Below are positions 26,232 through 38,127 of a stretch of 64,000 bases of DNA, one piece after another. The stretch covers positions 124,001 to 188,000 of the forward strand of contig NZ_JACEGD010000005.1 in the NCBI RefSeq assembly GCF_016031635.1, in the 5' to 3' direction. Positions within the stretch are counted from its first letter, which is position 1, and every line of letters starts with the position of its first letter. Both the position numbers and the translations under genes were made by a program. The DNA comes from Bradyrhizobium diversitatis. Lineage in GTDB: Bacteria > Pseudomonadota > Alphaproteobacteria > Rhizobiales > Xanthobacteraceae. A model generated the notes under the pieces. It worked only from the letters and a program-made list of their open reading frames with translations, made no database searches and had not been told where the DNA came from.

Positions 26232-26699
26232 TTAGAACAAGCCGATGATACTCGCCACCACATAAAGGATCACGATCAGCATCAAGACGCCCATCGCCAG
26301 GAAAGAGATCTCGACGGCGATGGCGCCGGCCCCCAGCGCGGCTGCTACGCCGGCCAGCAGCCTCTCTTCGCGAAACACCAGGGCGAGAACCGAGAACAGG
26401 ATGGCGAGCAGGCCGAGCGAGATTGCCGCGACCGACGCGGCTTCACTCCAGCTTCGTCCAGCCGACTTCTCGACCTTGGGAGCCTGATACTCCACGCCCA
26501 TCACTTTCGCGACGATGCGGTCCTTGATGCGATGGCCGGTGTCGACGATCACCTTGTCCGCCGCCGGCGGCGGAAACACGATCGGCACCACCCAATGCGG
26601 CAGCACCGCCGCAATCAGCGCCAGCAAACCGACAATGCTGCCGATGATGCCGAGGCGGCGTGACGGCGCAGCGGGGACGGGCGTTGCAGAGGCGGTCAT
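26232..26699 (-). CDS. Conserved membrane protein of unknown function
   Basis: A 155-residue protein with four hydrophobic segments: LGIIGSIVGLLALIAAVLPHW (residues 14-36), SVAAISLGLLAILFSVLALV (89-108), LLAGVAAALGAGAIAVEISF (113-132) and LAMGVLMLIVILYVVASIIG (133-154). A soluble loop of about 50 residues lies between the first two and contains DTGHRIKDRIVAKVMGVEYQ. No enzyme motif was seen. The ATG at 26699 is preferred because the upstream in-frame region is partly repeat DNA. It lies between murA and gyrB on the same strand. Confidence 0.72.
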   Translation of the reverse strand: MTASATPVPAAPSRRLGIIGSIVGLLALIAAVLPHWVVPIVFPPPAADKVIVDTGHRIKDRIVAKVMGVEYQAPKVEKSAGRSWSEAASVAAISLGLLAILFSVLALVFREERLLAGVAAALGAGAIAVEISFLAMGVLMLIVILYVVASIIGLF

Positions 26700-26793
26700 G
26701 GCGCGAGGCTTCCCGGCCGGAATCGGCCAACGGGGGGGCATGCCACTTCGTCGCGACGGCGGGTGGTGAGGTTCAGGGCGGATTGGTGCTGCC

Positions 26794-26877
26794 GTCATGC
26801 CGGGCTTGTCCCGGGCATCCACGTTCTTTGTTCCGCGGAGCAAGACGTGGATGGCCGGGACAAGCCCGGCCATGACG
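26794..26877. repeat. Palindromic repeat, family B copy 1
   Basis: Outer arms GTCATGCCGGGCTTGTCCCG and GGACAAGCCCGGCCATGAC; inner arms GCATCCACGTTCTT and AGACGTGGATGGC. Sister copies lie at 33990-34069 and 35436-35509, so three of them punctuate the gyrB-dnaA segment. Here it sits just downstream of the gyrB stop. Confidence 0.8.
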
Positions 26878-26895
26878 CCGTGGAAGCAGCGAGCC

Positions 26896-29388
<2,493 letters not shown>

Positions 29389-29507
29389 CTATTTGTGCCA
29401 TGAAAGACCGCTTGCGCCTAGCGCAAAGTATCTCCCGGCAACCCTTTGATCAGATGGGGTTTTTAGGCCGATTTTCAAGGCTCTTGGAGGTCGATTTCCG
29501 GCACTGC

Positions 29508-29528
29508 AAAAAGCCCGATTCGCGGGCT
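29508..29528 (-). terminator. Rho-independent terminator upstream of gyrB
   Basis: On the minus strand AGCCCG and CGGGCT arms enclose a 5-base loop (CGAAT) and are followed by TTTT. It lies about 145 bases past the stop of the repeat-protein gene and 180 bases before the gyrB start, so gyrB should have its own promoter. Confidence 0.7.
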
Positions 29529-29619
29529 CGTTCTGGGTTCCGCGAGACGTGGATTTTGCGGGTCGGGAACGGCGGTTCCGGGTTCCTGGTGAAGTCGGTC
29601 GGGCCACCGGCTCGGGGCA

Positions 29620-29654
29620 CCTCTCCCGCAAGCCTGCCAGCGGGAGAGAGGCGC
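29620..29654. repeat. Short family G palindrome
   Basis: CCTCTCCCGCAAGCCTGCCA followed by GCGGGAGAGAGG forms a hairpin with 9-base arms. It is a short relative of the repeat at 16566-16708. Confidence 0.6.
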
Positions 29655-29671
29655 ACCGGCTTGGTGTCGCC

Positions 29672-31825
29672 TCAGTACATCTGAAGCGGCAGCACGTCCC
29701 CGCCTGGCCCCACCAGGAGGCCCCAGGCCTCGCCGGCGGCAACGGTCAGCGCTTCGGTGCGGGCCGGGCGTCCGGGCAGCCGCAGCGCGTACTGGTACTT
29801 GCCGGGCGGCAGGTCGAGCATCGGGCCTTTCGACGATTGCGGGCCGCCGACGCCGGCCGCGATCTTCACCGTCTGCTTGTTGATCGTCAGCGAAGCCTCG
29901 TTCGGTCCCATGTTTCCGAGCATAAGCCGCGCCTGGCCTGCCTTCGGCATGATGTCGGCCTTGGCCGCGGCATCCGAATTCTTCTGCGCTAGATCGACCG
30001 TGGTCTCGCCCTTGGCGCGGCCGAGCTTGAGCACGGCCGGGCCTTGTGGCGAGGTGAAGTCGATCTGCGCGCGTTCTGCGGACACAGTCGCGCCGTCGGT
30101 CTTCTCCTGCCAGCCGAGCCTGGACAGCTCGGCACGGTAGAAGGCGAGGACGTCGCCGAGCGGTGCCGGGATGCTGGCCGTCAGTTCGCGGCGGAACGGC
30201 GCCTCGCTGCCCGGCATCTTTGTGGTGGCGAACGATTTTAGCGAACGCTGTGTCGGCACGGGCAGTTGGGACTCGGGATCGGGTTTGAGCGGCTCGGACG
30301 ATTTGGCCTGCACCTCCACCTCCGCGCCGGGCGCAGGCTTGGCCGCTTCCGTCATCAGACCCGATCCATTGGCGCGGACATTCACCTTCGGGCCCATCTG
30401 CATCACGGTCATCGAGATCGACTTGCCGCCCCTGGAGAACGTCATCACCGCCATGTTGGGCTGGTTGATGACGGAGGGCTGCTCCTTCCAGCCCAAGCTC
30501 TTCAGCGTCGTGCGATAGAACATGCCGAGCGCCTTCACGGTCGACGTGGACGAGAATTCGAGCCGGCCGTCGCCGCCCTCGAACGTCACGCCCTCGGCGG
30601 TCTCGGGCAGCGGCACCGGCGTCTTGCTGTCGGCGCGCGCATTGAGCGGCGCATCGGACAGGGAAGCCGCCTGCACCTTGCGCCTGGCCTCATCAGCGGC
30701 AATGAGCTGCTGGGCCGCGCTCAACGCGTCGCCAAGGAATTTTTCATCGGCCTCCTTCTTCGCCTTGGCGCGGGCGGCAAGCGCGGAGTCCTTTACCTGT
30801 GCGGTCAGGCTGATCATGGTGAAATCGTATTTGTGGCCGAGCCGCAGCACGGCGGTTTCCTCTGCCGAGGAAATCCTGATCGCGACCTCGTCGCCGGGTG
30901 CGAGGGGCGCACCGCCATCCTCCTGCCAGCCACGTGCGGCGAGTTCGCGACGATAGAAGGCGAGCACGGCGGGCAGCTCGGCTATCGCGGCCGCCGAGAT
31001 CTCGCGCTTGTTGGAGCTCGCGCCGCCGAGGCTCCGCGCAGATTTGGTCGGCTTGGGGCGCGGCAGGCCGGCCATGTCGTCGTCGGCCTGAAGCGCCTGC
31101 GGCAGGGCGAACGGCGCCACCCGGATTTCGGCATTGGTCCTTCCGTCGTCGCGGCGCGTCAGGGTCAGCATGACCGGCTTCTGCTTGTAAAACTGCGTCG
31201 TGTCGCCATCGGGATGGTCGTAGAAGACGCGCATGCCGTTCGGGACGGTTTCGGCGAGATCGGCGTTCGGCCAGCGTGCCGCAGTCTCGGGCGTGAGCTT
31301 GCGCCAGCCCATCGTTGCCATCTCCTTGGCGAAGAAGGCCGAGGTCGCATCGAGCGCGCCGGGCGCGATGCAGCCGAGATAGGGCCGTGTCTCGTCGAAC
31401 ACGAGTTCGGTCGCGCCGTCCGGAAACGGCACGTTGGAATAGATTCGGTTCGGCGTGTAGGACACCGCGGACTGGCCGCGGGCCTGCGTGAAGGAGGCAC
31501 GGAGCCCCTGCCGTCCCTTCTTGAAGGTCAGCGTGGAGCTCTTCTCGTCCAGCGGATACACATAGGGCACCCAGCCGTCCGCGCTCAGCAGCTTCTTCGT
31601 CGCGTCCGACGCGGCGGCAACCCCGCTCGGCACGGTGTACGTCACACGGTAGGTGTCCGGGTGCGAGGTATCCTCCACCGCGCCGTCCAGCCGCGGCAGG
31701 GTATGGACGTCGACGATGCCTTCGTCGGCCGCGCTCGCGGGATGTGGGGCGCTCGCCATCGCGAGAATGCAGGCAAGCAGCAGCCATCTTGCCGGGGCTT
31801 GCGCCCCGCGCCGGATCATCGGCAT
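29672..31825 (-). CDS. Exported multi-repeat protein of unknown function (paralogue A)
   Basis: A 717-residue exported protein with a signal peptide (APARWLLLACILAMASAPHP ending ASA). The rest contains about five degenerate copies of an ~80-residue module whose core is F-Y-R-x-E-L-x-x-x-G-W-x-E followed by A-x-L-x-F...G-x-x-x-L-x-L and a polar strand. Examples are VLAFYRRELAARGWQE, LGMFYRTTLKSLGWKE and VLAFYRAELSRLGWQE. The last module and the 120-residue tail (LDLPPGKYQYALRLPGRPA ... LTVAAGEAWGLLVGPGGDVL) match the neighbouring paralogue closely. The ATG at 31825 follows GGAG. I do not recognise a named family; an envelope role is inferred from export. Confidence 0.72.
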   Translation of the reverse strand: MPMIRRGAQAPARWLLLACILAMASAPHPASAADEGIVDVHTLPRLDGAVEDTSHPDTYRVTYTVPSGVAAASDATKKLLSADGWVPYVYPLDEKSSTLTFKKGRQGLRASFTQARGQSAVSYTPNRIYSNVPFPDGATELVFDETRPYLGCIAPGALDATSAFFAKEMATMGWRKLTPETAARWPNADLAETVPNGMRVFYDHPDGDTTQFYKQKPVMLTLTRRDDGRTNAEIRVAPFALPQALQADDDMAGLPRPKPTKSARSLGGASSNKREISAAAIAELPAVLAFYRRELAARGWQEDGGAPLAPGDEVAIRISSAEETAVLRLGHKYDFTMISLTAQVKDSALAARAKAKKEADEKFLGDALSAAQQLIAADEARRKVQAASLSDAPLNARADSKTPVPLPETAEGVTFEGGDGRLEFSSTSTVKALGMFYRTTLKSLGWKEQPSVINQPNMAVMTFSRGGKSISMTVMQMGPKVNVRANGSGLMTEAAKPAPGAEVEVQAKSSEPLKPDPESQLPVPTQRSLKSFATTKMPGSEAPFRRELTASIPAPLGDVLAFYRAELSRLGWQEKTDGATVSAERAQIDFTSPQGPAVLKLGRAKGETTVDLAQKNSDAAAKADIMPKAGQARLMLGNMGPNEASLTINKQTVKIAAGVGGPQSSKGPMLDLPPGKYQYALRLPGRPARTEALTVAAGEAWGLLVGPGGDVLPLQMY

Positions 31826-31973
31826 CGTCAAAGCTCCGGATTTGGGCGCGGCTTCATGTCCGCGCAATTGCAGGCTGCGACATCATCGGCGCGGCCTCAG
31901 ACGAGAAGTCGCTGCAGGAACCGGCCAGGTTCAACAGGCGGCGCAGGAGCTGCGCGGTGCGCGCAGGCAGAGC

Positions 31974-32717
31974 TCAATACAGTTGGAGCGGCGGCCACGC
32001 CACTCCGTCGCGTCCGACCGTGAGCTCCCAGCTATCGCCGGCTGCGACGGTCAGCATGTTCGTGGTGGCCGGACGGCTCGGCACGCTCAGTGCGTAGGGA
32101 TACTTGCCGGGCGGCAGGTCCAGCGCGACGGCATTGGCGCCGGCGGGGCGCGGGATGGTGCGCTCGTTGATCTCGAGCACGGCGTCGGTCTCGCCGATAT
32201 TGCTGAACACCAGCTTGGCCTGGCCGGGTTCGGGCAGGACGTTCGTCCGGGTCGCGACATCGGAATTCTTCTGCACGAGATGCACCGCGGTGCTGCCGTC
32301 CTTGCGCTCGAGCTCCAGCGTTGCCGGCCCGATCGGGGAGACGAAGGCGAGGCGCGCGCGATCGGCGGTGACCGTCGCGTTGTCCTGCCGTTCCTGCCAA
32401 CCGAGCTTTCGAAGCTCGGTTCGATAGAAGGCGAGGACGTCGCCGAGCGCCGCGGGCACGCGGGCTTCGAGCCGGGTCCGGAGCGGCTCTTCGAGGCCGG
32501 GCATCACGGTGGTGTGGATCCCACGATAGCTGTAGCGGGTCGGCGCAGGCAACCTGGCGGCGGGATCGAGCGTGAGCGCGGCCGAGAATAGCGGCGGCAG
32601 GGTAGACACGAAGGCGCCGGCGCTGGCCGCGAGCAGGCAGCTCGCGAAGAGAGCGAGACCGCACGCAACAAGCTGCCATCGTGCCGGAGCTTGCGCCCCA
32701 CGCCCCACCGTCGCCAT
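31974..32717 (-). CDS. Exported single-module paralogue (paralogue B)
   Basis: A 247-residue protein with a signal peptide almost identical in its start to paralogue A (RGAQAPARW in both). It holds one FYR-type module (GDVLAFYRTELRKLGWQE, then ATVTADRARLAFVSPIGPAT and LVQKNSD) and the shared C-terminal domain (LDLPPGKYPYALSVPSRPA, TVAAGDSWELTVGRDGV), ending PPLQLY against LPLQMY in A. It is therefore a duplicate of the 3' third of gene A, including its leader. The ATG at 32717 is preferred to 32723 on ribosome-site spacing. It lies 121 bases downstream of recF on the same strand. Function unknown. Confidence 0.7.
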   Translation of the reverse strand: MATVGRGAQAPARWQLVACGLALFASCLLAASAGAFVSTLPPLFSAALTLDPAARLPAPTRYSYRGIHTTVMPGLEEPLRTRLEARVPAALGDVLAFYRTELRKLGWQERQDNATVTADRARLAFVSPIGPATLELERKDGSTAVHLVQKNSDVATRTNVLPEPGQAKLVFSNIGETDAVLEINERTIPRPAGANAVALDLPPGKYPYALSVPSRPATTNMLTVAAGDSWELTVGRDGVAWPPLQLY

Positions 32718-32838
32718 GCTCATGCTCCAAGGATATCGCGAAGGATATCGCGCCAGTCTGAAATCCTGCGCGATGGCCGCTGCTTGCAGCCACAAGCAGC
32801 TAGTCGTGGCCGCAAACAAGCGGGTTCAATATGGCGGC

Positions 32839-33975
32839 CTACCTTCGGGCCGAGACTCGTCCGCTCTCGACGTCAAAGACTTCGCCGCCCGCGCCGATCT
32901 CGGCGAAGGCGGCAGGATCGGCGCCGGTCAGCCACACCTGCGCACCAAGCTTCTTCAGCTCCTCGAACAGCGCCGCACGGCGGTTCGGATCGAGATGCGC
33001 GACCACCTCGTCGAGCAGCAGCAGCGGCACGATGCCGGTCATCTCGGCGACCAGCGTCGCATGCGCCAGCACGAGCCCGATCAGCAGCGCCTTCTGCTCG
33101 CCGGTGGAGGCATCGCGCGCCGGCATGCTCTTGGGCGCATAGACGACCTGGAGGTCGGTGAGATGGGGGCCGTCGGTGGTGCGGCCGGCAATCGCATCGC
33201 GCGGGCGGTTGTCGCGCAGGATCTGGCGGTAGCGATCCTCGACCGAGGTCGCGGTCTCCGTCAGCAGCGCGTTCTCCATCCAGCCGTCGAGCGCGATCTG
33301 CGCCGAGGGGAAGGCGGATTCCTGCGCGCGCGCGTTGAGCATGCCGGTGAGCCTTGCCGCGGTCTGGCCGCGGGTTGCCGCGACCGCGACCGCAAGCTCC
33401 GCCGTCTCGCGCTCGATCGCGTCACACCAATGGTCGTCGTAGTTGCGCGTCTCCAGCAGGCGGTTGCGCGAGCGCAGCGAACGTTCGAGTGCGTTGATCC
33501 GGCTGGAATGCTCGCTGTCGATGGCGAGCACCAGGCGGTCGAAGAAGCGCCGCCGCTCGGAGGCTGCGCCCATGAACAGCCCGTCCATCGCCGGCGTCAG
33601 CCACACCATACGGATGTGATCGCCGAAGGCGCTGGCCGAACCCACCGGCTCGCGGTCGATGCGGCAGCGCCGGCTCACGGCGCTGTCGGCGCGCGGCGCG
33701 TCGATGCCGGTGCCGAGCGTCGCGAGCCCCAGCGCGCCCTCGACCTGCGCCGACACCGCCCAGGAGCCGTCGCTCTGGTTGTCGGCAACGTCCTCCAGCG
33801 TCGCCCGCCGCAGGCCGCGCCCCGGCGACAGGAACGAGATCGCCTCGATGCAATTGGTCTTGCCCGCCCCGTTCGGCCCGACCAGCGCCACCATGTCAGC
33901 CGCCGTCTCGAGCCCCGCCGCCCGATAATTGCGAAAATGCGTCAGCGTCAGGCGATGAATGCGGGAGGGGGTCAT
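32839..33975 (-). CDS. recF: DNA replication and repair protein RecF
   Basis: A 378-residue SMC-like ATPase that helps load RecA at single-strand gaps. The Walker A motif is GPNGAGKTNCIEAISFL near residue 34, the ABC signature region includes STGEQKALLIGLVLAHA, and Walker B is PLLLLDEVVAHLDPNRRAAL. The N terminus IHRLTLTHFRNY is the family's typical start. Length is normal. It follows dnaN, separated by a family B palindrome. Confidence 0.97.
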   Translation of the reverse strand: MTPSRIHRLTLTHFRNYRAAGLETAADMVALVGPNGAGKTNCIEAISFLSPGRGLRRATLEDVADNQSDGSWAVSAQVEGALGLATLGTGIDAPRADSAVSRRCRIDREPVGSASAFGDHIRMVWLTPAMDGLFMGAASERRRFFDRLVLAIDSEHSSRINALERSLRSRNRLLETRNYDDHWCDAIERETAELAVAVAATRGQTAARLTGMLNARAQESAFPSAQIALDGWMENALLTETATSVEDRYRQILRDNRPRDAIAGRTTDGPHLTDLQVVYAPKSMPARDASTGEQKALLIGLVLAHATLVAEMTGIVPLLLLDEVVAHLDPNRRAALFEELKKLGAQVWLTGADPAAFAEIGAGGEVFDVESGRVSARR

Positions 33976-33989
33976 GGGATCCGCTTTTC

Positions 33990-34069
33990 GTCATGCCCGG
34001 CCTTGTGCCGGGCATCCACGTTCTTGGACTCCGAAGACGTGGATGGCCGGGACAAGCCCGGCCATGACG
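33990..34069. repeat. Palindromic repeat, family B copy 2
   Basis: GTCATGCCCGGCCTTGTGCC pairs with GGGACAAGCCCGGCCATGAC; inner arms CATCCACGTTCTTGGA and CCGAAGACGTGGATG. It lies in the dnaN-recF gap on a co-directional transcript, so it may set relative mRNA levels. Confidence 0.8.
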
Positions 34070-34102
34070 GATGTAGTTGATAGGTCGGGATGTTGGTAGG
34101 TC

Positions 34103-35221
34103 TCACACCCGCATCGGCATCAGCACGTACAGGGCGCTCTTGTCGTCGCGGTCCTGCACCAGCGTCGGCGAGCCGGGGTCGGCGAGCCTCAAGGTCGCGA
34201 CGTCGCCTTCGATCTGGGCGGCGATGTCGAGGAGGTAGCGGGAGTTGAAGCCGATATCGAGGGCGTCGGAGGCGTATTCGACCTCCAGCTCTTCGGTCGC
34301 GCTGCCGGAATCCGGGTTGGTCACCGACAGCACCAGCTTGCCCGCCGACAGCGACAGCTTGACCGCCCGTCCCCGCTCGCTGGAGATCGTGGAGACGCGG
34401 TCGACCGCGTTCTCGAAATCCTTCTTGTCGACGACGAGCTCCTTGTCGTTGCCTTGCGGGATGACGCGGCCGTAGTCGGGGAAGGTGCCGTCGATCAGCT
34501 TCGAGGTCAGCACCACGTTACCGATGGTGAAGCGGATCTTGGCTTGCGACAGCTCGATCGTCATCTCGGCGTCGGTATCCTCGATCAGGCGCTGCACCTC
34601 GCCGACGGTCTTGCGCGGTACGATCACGCCGGGCATGCCCTCGGCGCCCTTGGGCTGCACCAGGTCGAGCTGGGCGAGGCGGTGGCCGTCGGTGGCGACG
34701 CCGCGCAGGGTGGCGGCCTTCGGCGTTCCGGCGGCGTGCAGATAGATGCCGTTGAGGTAGTAGCGCGTCTCCTCGGTGGAGATCGCGAACTGGGTGCGGT
34801 CGATCAGCCGCTTGACGTCCTTGGCGGCGAGCGAGAACGAGTGCGACATGTCGCCTGCGGCCAGATCCGGGAAATCGTTTTCCGGCAGCGTCTGCAGCGT
34901 GAAGCGCGAGCGGCCTGCGCGGATCGCCAGCACGGCGCGGTCGCCGTCGGCCTCCAGCACGATCTGGGAGCCGTCGGGGAGCTTGCGCACGATGTCGTAG
35001 AACATGTGCGCCGGCACGGTGGTGGAACCGGCGGTCGCGGTTTCCGCCGGCAGCGTCTCCGTCACCTCGAGGTCGAGGTCGGTCGCTTTCAGCGACAATT
35101 TCGCGTTCTCGGCACGAACCAGCACGTTGCCGAGGATGGGAATCGTGTTGCGGCGCTCGACCACGCGGTGGACATGGCCCAGCGACTTCAGGAGTTGCGC
35201 GCGTTCGACCGTAACCTTCAT
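34103..35221 (-). CDS. dnaN: DNA polymerase III beta sliding clamp
   Basis: A 372-residue clamp that tethers the polymerase to DNA. The N terminus MKVTVERAQLLKSLGHVHRV and NTIPILGNVLV are typical, the three clamp domains are present, and the C terminus ends YVLMPMRV with the conserved P-M-R motif. The ATG at 35221 is the family start; the frame stays open upstream without similarity. Next upstream on the same strand is dnaA, with a palindrome in the gap. Confidence 0.98.
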   Translation of the reverse strand: MKVTVERAQLLKSLGHVHRVVERRNTIPILGNVLVRAENAKLSLKATDLDLEVTETLPAETATAGSTTVPAHMFYDIVRKLPDGSQIVLEADGDRAVLAIRAGRSRFTLQTLPENDFPDLAAGDMSHSFSLAAKDVKRLIDRTQFAISTEETRYYLNGIYLHAAGTPKAATLRGVATDGHRLAQLDLVQPKGAEGMPGVIVPRKTVGEVQRLIEDTDAEMTIELSQAKIRFTIGNVVLTSKLIDGTFPDYGRVIPQGNDKELVVDKKDFENAVDRVSTISSERGRAVKLSLSAGKLVLSVTNPDSGSATEELEVEYASDALDIGFNSRYLLDIAAQIEGDVATLRLADPGSPTLVQDRDDKSALYVLMPMRV

Positions 35222-35435
35222 TGCACTACTCGCCCGATCCCCAAGGAAAACACAGCGTTGAGAAGGCCGGGCGGCGGGACGCACGCCACGGCACCGAAGA
35301 CCCCGAGAAGCCGGATCATCCACCCGATATGACCAAAGCCGTCAGGGTCGCGCAAGGTGGCCCGGATGGCCCCCGGATTCAAGGGATTGGCGCCAGTTCC
35401 CCACGATTTACAGGCAGTTTCGGCTGTCTCAAGCC

Positions 35436-35509
35436 GTCATGCCCGGGCATCCACGTTCTTGGTGCCGCAGGGAAGGGCATGGATGGCCGGGACAAGCCCG
35501 GCCATGACG
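35436..35509. repeat. Palindromic repeat, family B copy 3
   Basis: GTCATGCCCGGGCATCCACG and TGGATGGCCGGGACAAGCCC then GGCCATGAC. The left arm lacks the CTTGTGCC stretch of copy 2, so this copy carries a short deletion. It lies in the 366-base dnaA-dnaN gap; a family G remnant follows at 35549-35573. Confidence 0.75.
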
Positions 35510-35587
35510 CTGTGGGGCCACCGGTGTGCGCGAGCCTCCTCGACGATTGACCCGCCGCAGGCGGGGAGAGGCCAAAGAAGTAGGCCC

Positions 35588-36997
35588 TTACTCCTGAAGC
35601 TGGCGCTTCAGCGACTCGACCTCTTCCGACAGCGCGGTGTCCTTGGAGACCAGCGCCTCGATCTTGCGCACCGCGTGCAGCACGGTGGTGTGGTCGCGTC
35701 CGCCGAAGCGGCGGCCGATCTCCGGCAGCGAGCGCAAGGTCAGAGTCTTGGCGAGATACATCGCCACCTGGCGCGGGCGGACCACGTTGGCGGTGCGGCG
35801 CGAGGACAACAGGTCGGAGCGGCTGACATTGTACTGCCGCGCCACCACGCGCTGGATATCCTCGATCTTGATCCGCTTCGGCTCCTGCGGCCGGACCAGG
35901 TCGCGCACCTCGTGCTCAGCCATCTCCAGCGTCACCGGCCGGTTGTTGAGCTTGGAATGCGCAAGCAGGCGGTTGATCGCGCCTTCGAGGTCGCGGCCGT
36001 TGTGAGTGATGGTGCGCGCCAGATAGTGCAGCACCTCCTCCGGCACCTCGAACGTCGCATGATGGGCGCGGGCAGCTGCGACGCGCGACTTGAGGATGCC
36101 GTGGCGCAGCTCCTCGCCGAGCGAGCCCATCTCGACCACGAGCCCGCCTGCGAGACGCGAGCGCACGCGGTCATCGAGGCTTTCGAGGTCGGACGGCGGA
36201 CGGTCGGCAGCGATCACGACCTGGCGGCCGGCGTCGATCAGCGCGTTCAGCGTGTGGCAGAATTCGGCCTGCGTCGACTTGCCCTGCAGGAACTGCAGAT
36301 CGTCGATCACGAGCACGTCGATGCCGCGCAGCGCTTCCTTGAAGGCCAGCGCCGTCTGCGTCTTCAGCGCGGCGACGAAGCCGTACATGAATTTTTCAGC
36401 GGTAAGATAAAGCACCTTGCGCTCGTTACCGGAATTGCCGGCCCAGGTTACCGCCTGGAGCAGGTGCGTCTTGCCGAGGCCGACGCCGGCATGGATGTAG
36501 AGCGGGTTGAACATCACGGGGTCGCCGCGGCGACCCTCGGCGACCTGGCGCGCGGCCGCATGCGCCAGCGTGTTGGAGCGGCCGACGACGAAGCTCGCGA
36601 AGGTCAGGCGCGGATCGAGCGGCGAGCCGCCGAGCGCGTCGTGATTGGCCGAGACCGGCGCGGTCGCGGTCGAGCGCAGCTCCGGCGACGGCGCGCGGCG
36701 CGCCTCGACCGGCGCGGGCACATCTTTCGTCTGCACCACCGGGCGCACAGCGGAACGAACGGTGAGATCGATGCGATGCACCTCCGGCATCTCGGCCTGC
36801 CAGCACGACAGCACGCGCTCGGCGTAGTGCGCCTGAATCCAGCTCTTCAGGAAACGCGTCGGCACCGAGAGCCGCACGCTCTCGTCCTGCACGCCTTCCA
36901 GATCCATGCGTGCAAACCAGCTCGTGTAAACGTCCTCGCCAACGCTCGAGCGCAGCCGACCCTTCACGCGTGACCAGCGATCCTGTTCCATTGTCAT
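35588..36997 (-). CDS. dnaA: Chromosomal replication initiator protein DnaA
   Basis: A 469-residue AAA+ initiator. Domain I starts [20 protein letters not shown]; after a short variable linker (about residues 90-130), domain III has Walker [14 protein letters not shown], Walker [12 protein letters not shown] and the sensor regions; domain IV has the DnaA-box-binding helix-turn-helix ending [19 protein letters not shown]. The ATG at 36997 (MTMEQDRW) matches the family start; the open frame begins 21 codons further up. A 1.2-kb non-coding region with DnaA-box-like sites lies upstream. Confidence 0.97.
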   Translation of the reverse strand: MTMEQDRWSRVKGRLRSSVGEDVYTSWFARMDLEGVQDESVRLSVPTRFLKSWIQAHYAERVLSCWQAEMPEVHRIDLTVRSAVRPVVQTKDVPAPVEARRAPSPELRSTATAPVSANHDALGGSPLDPRLTFASFVVGRSNTLAHAAARQVAEGRRGDPVMFNPLYIHAGVGLGKTHLLQAVTWAGNSGNERKVLYLTAEKFMYGFVAALKTQTALAFKEALRGIDVLVIDDLQFLQGKSTQAEFCHTLNALIDAGRQVVIAADRPPSDLESLDDRVRSRLAGGLVVEMGSLGEELRHGILKSRVAAARAHHATFEVPEEVLHYLARTITHNGRDLEGAINRLLAHSKLNNRPVTLEMAEHEVRDLVRPQEPKRIKIEDIQRVVARQYNVSRSDLLSSRRTANVVRPRQVAMYLAKTLTLRSLPEIGRRFGGRDHTTVLHAVRKIEALVSKDTALSEEVESLKRQLQE

Positions 36998-38127
36998 CGT
37001 CAGAAAACTTCTCTCGAGAGATATAGTTGCGTTGTGAGCGCCATGCAGGGTTCCTGCCACGGTCCCTGAAGTGGCGCGACCTCAAGCGAGTCCATCGTCA
37101 GGCACGGCTCGACCGTTCGGCGCGGACGCCGCAAGTCAGATCAGCGATGTCTGGGATGGAGGGGTCGCGAGGTCAGCGCGTACTCGGCGCTTCGTCACAC
37201 GCGGGAGGCGGGAGATCCGACGGAGCTGGAACGGCATCGTTGGAATAGGAAACGTGCTTCAATACCGCGTTGAGTCCGTAAGACATGATACCTCCCCGTC
37301 CTGCCGTGATCACTCACGACAGGGTCCTGCGTGTCCTGAAGACAACCGCGCCGTACTCCTGTCGCGGATGCCTGCCCAATGTACTTGTCGTCCGCTCGAC
37401 TTCGCCACCTTGCGCGCCGGGATAGCATTGCGATGTCTCTCCTGTTGCGCTGGGCGCGAGCGAGAAGATCCCGCTTGGAGACATTCAGACAAACAGCTAC
37501 CATTCCCATACTGCTATGGGTTTTGAACCACATCGCTTGTTGAAGCGTCGCCTACGTGCACACCGCCGCCGATTTGCACGTTCGCCCCGTTTCCTAAACC
37601 GCTCTGGTCTGAAGATCGTGGGCGCCGCTGACGACTTAAGGAATACACTAAGCGGAAAGACTCGCAACGAAATTGATTCACACTTGAGGCGTCAAAAAAC
37701 TTGACCTCGGTTAACGCCGCGCGCGGGTTGTTCACAGGCTCCGAAGCAAGTTTTTGAATCCGTGCACAGAATCGAGAATGTCGCGCGGCGTGTGACAATT
37801 TTCGGCCACCGCCAAAATTTTTTAACAAATTCGTCACGCGCCCGACGTGTGAGCGAATTTTCCAAATGCTTGTCGCTGCTATGTTGATAAGTGATTATTG
37901 GTGCATCGCTTTTCGAGACTCGTTTTGCAGGGTAACTCCACGGCACACGCGGTCCAGTGAATCTACGGTGTGCAGAACTCTCGTCGCCGCCGATTCAATT
38001 CGAGCCCGCGGCGCAGGGGTTTTTGCAACGCGGTGAAGCTTCCGCTGCTGCATGCCGTCGGCAAGATAACGCAGACGGTGCGTCCACGATCGAACGTCGC
38101 TTGACCGCTTGCTTGAATATGACAGTC
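36998..38127. other. dnaA-rpsT intergenic region, candidate origin/dnaA control region
   Basis: More than 1.1 kb without a credible gene. From about 37600 to 38000 it is clearly richer in A and T than the flanks, with a run AAAATTTTTTAAC near 37812. DnaA-box-like sequences one mismatch from TTAT(T/C)CACA occur at 37674-37682 (TGATTCACA), 37728-37736 (TTGTTCACA) and 37882-37890 (TGTTGATAA, other strand). Seven GANTC sites lie at 37659, 37675, 37756, 37769, 37917, 37959 and 37992. In several relatives the chromosome numbering starts here, so oriC is plausible; in other rhizobia oriC lies at hemE, so this remains a candidate. Confidence 0.5.

Noticed and set aside
24721-26235. 504-codon plus-strand frame opposite murA
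   Set aside because: Antisense shadow of murA, His/Asp/Arg-rich without domains.
32572-34080. 502-codon plus-strand frame opposite recF
   Set aside because: Antisense shadow; recF has complete Walker motifs on the other strand.
35357-36973. 538-codon plus-strand frame opposite dnaA
   Set aside because: Antisense shadow of dnaA with no motif.
37074-37526. Open frames between dnaA and rpsT as genes
   Set aside because: Short Arg/Ser-rich frames in both directions with no ribosome site or recognisable domain.
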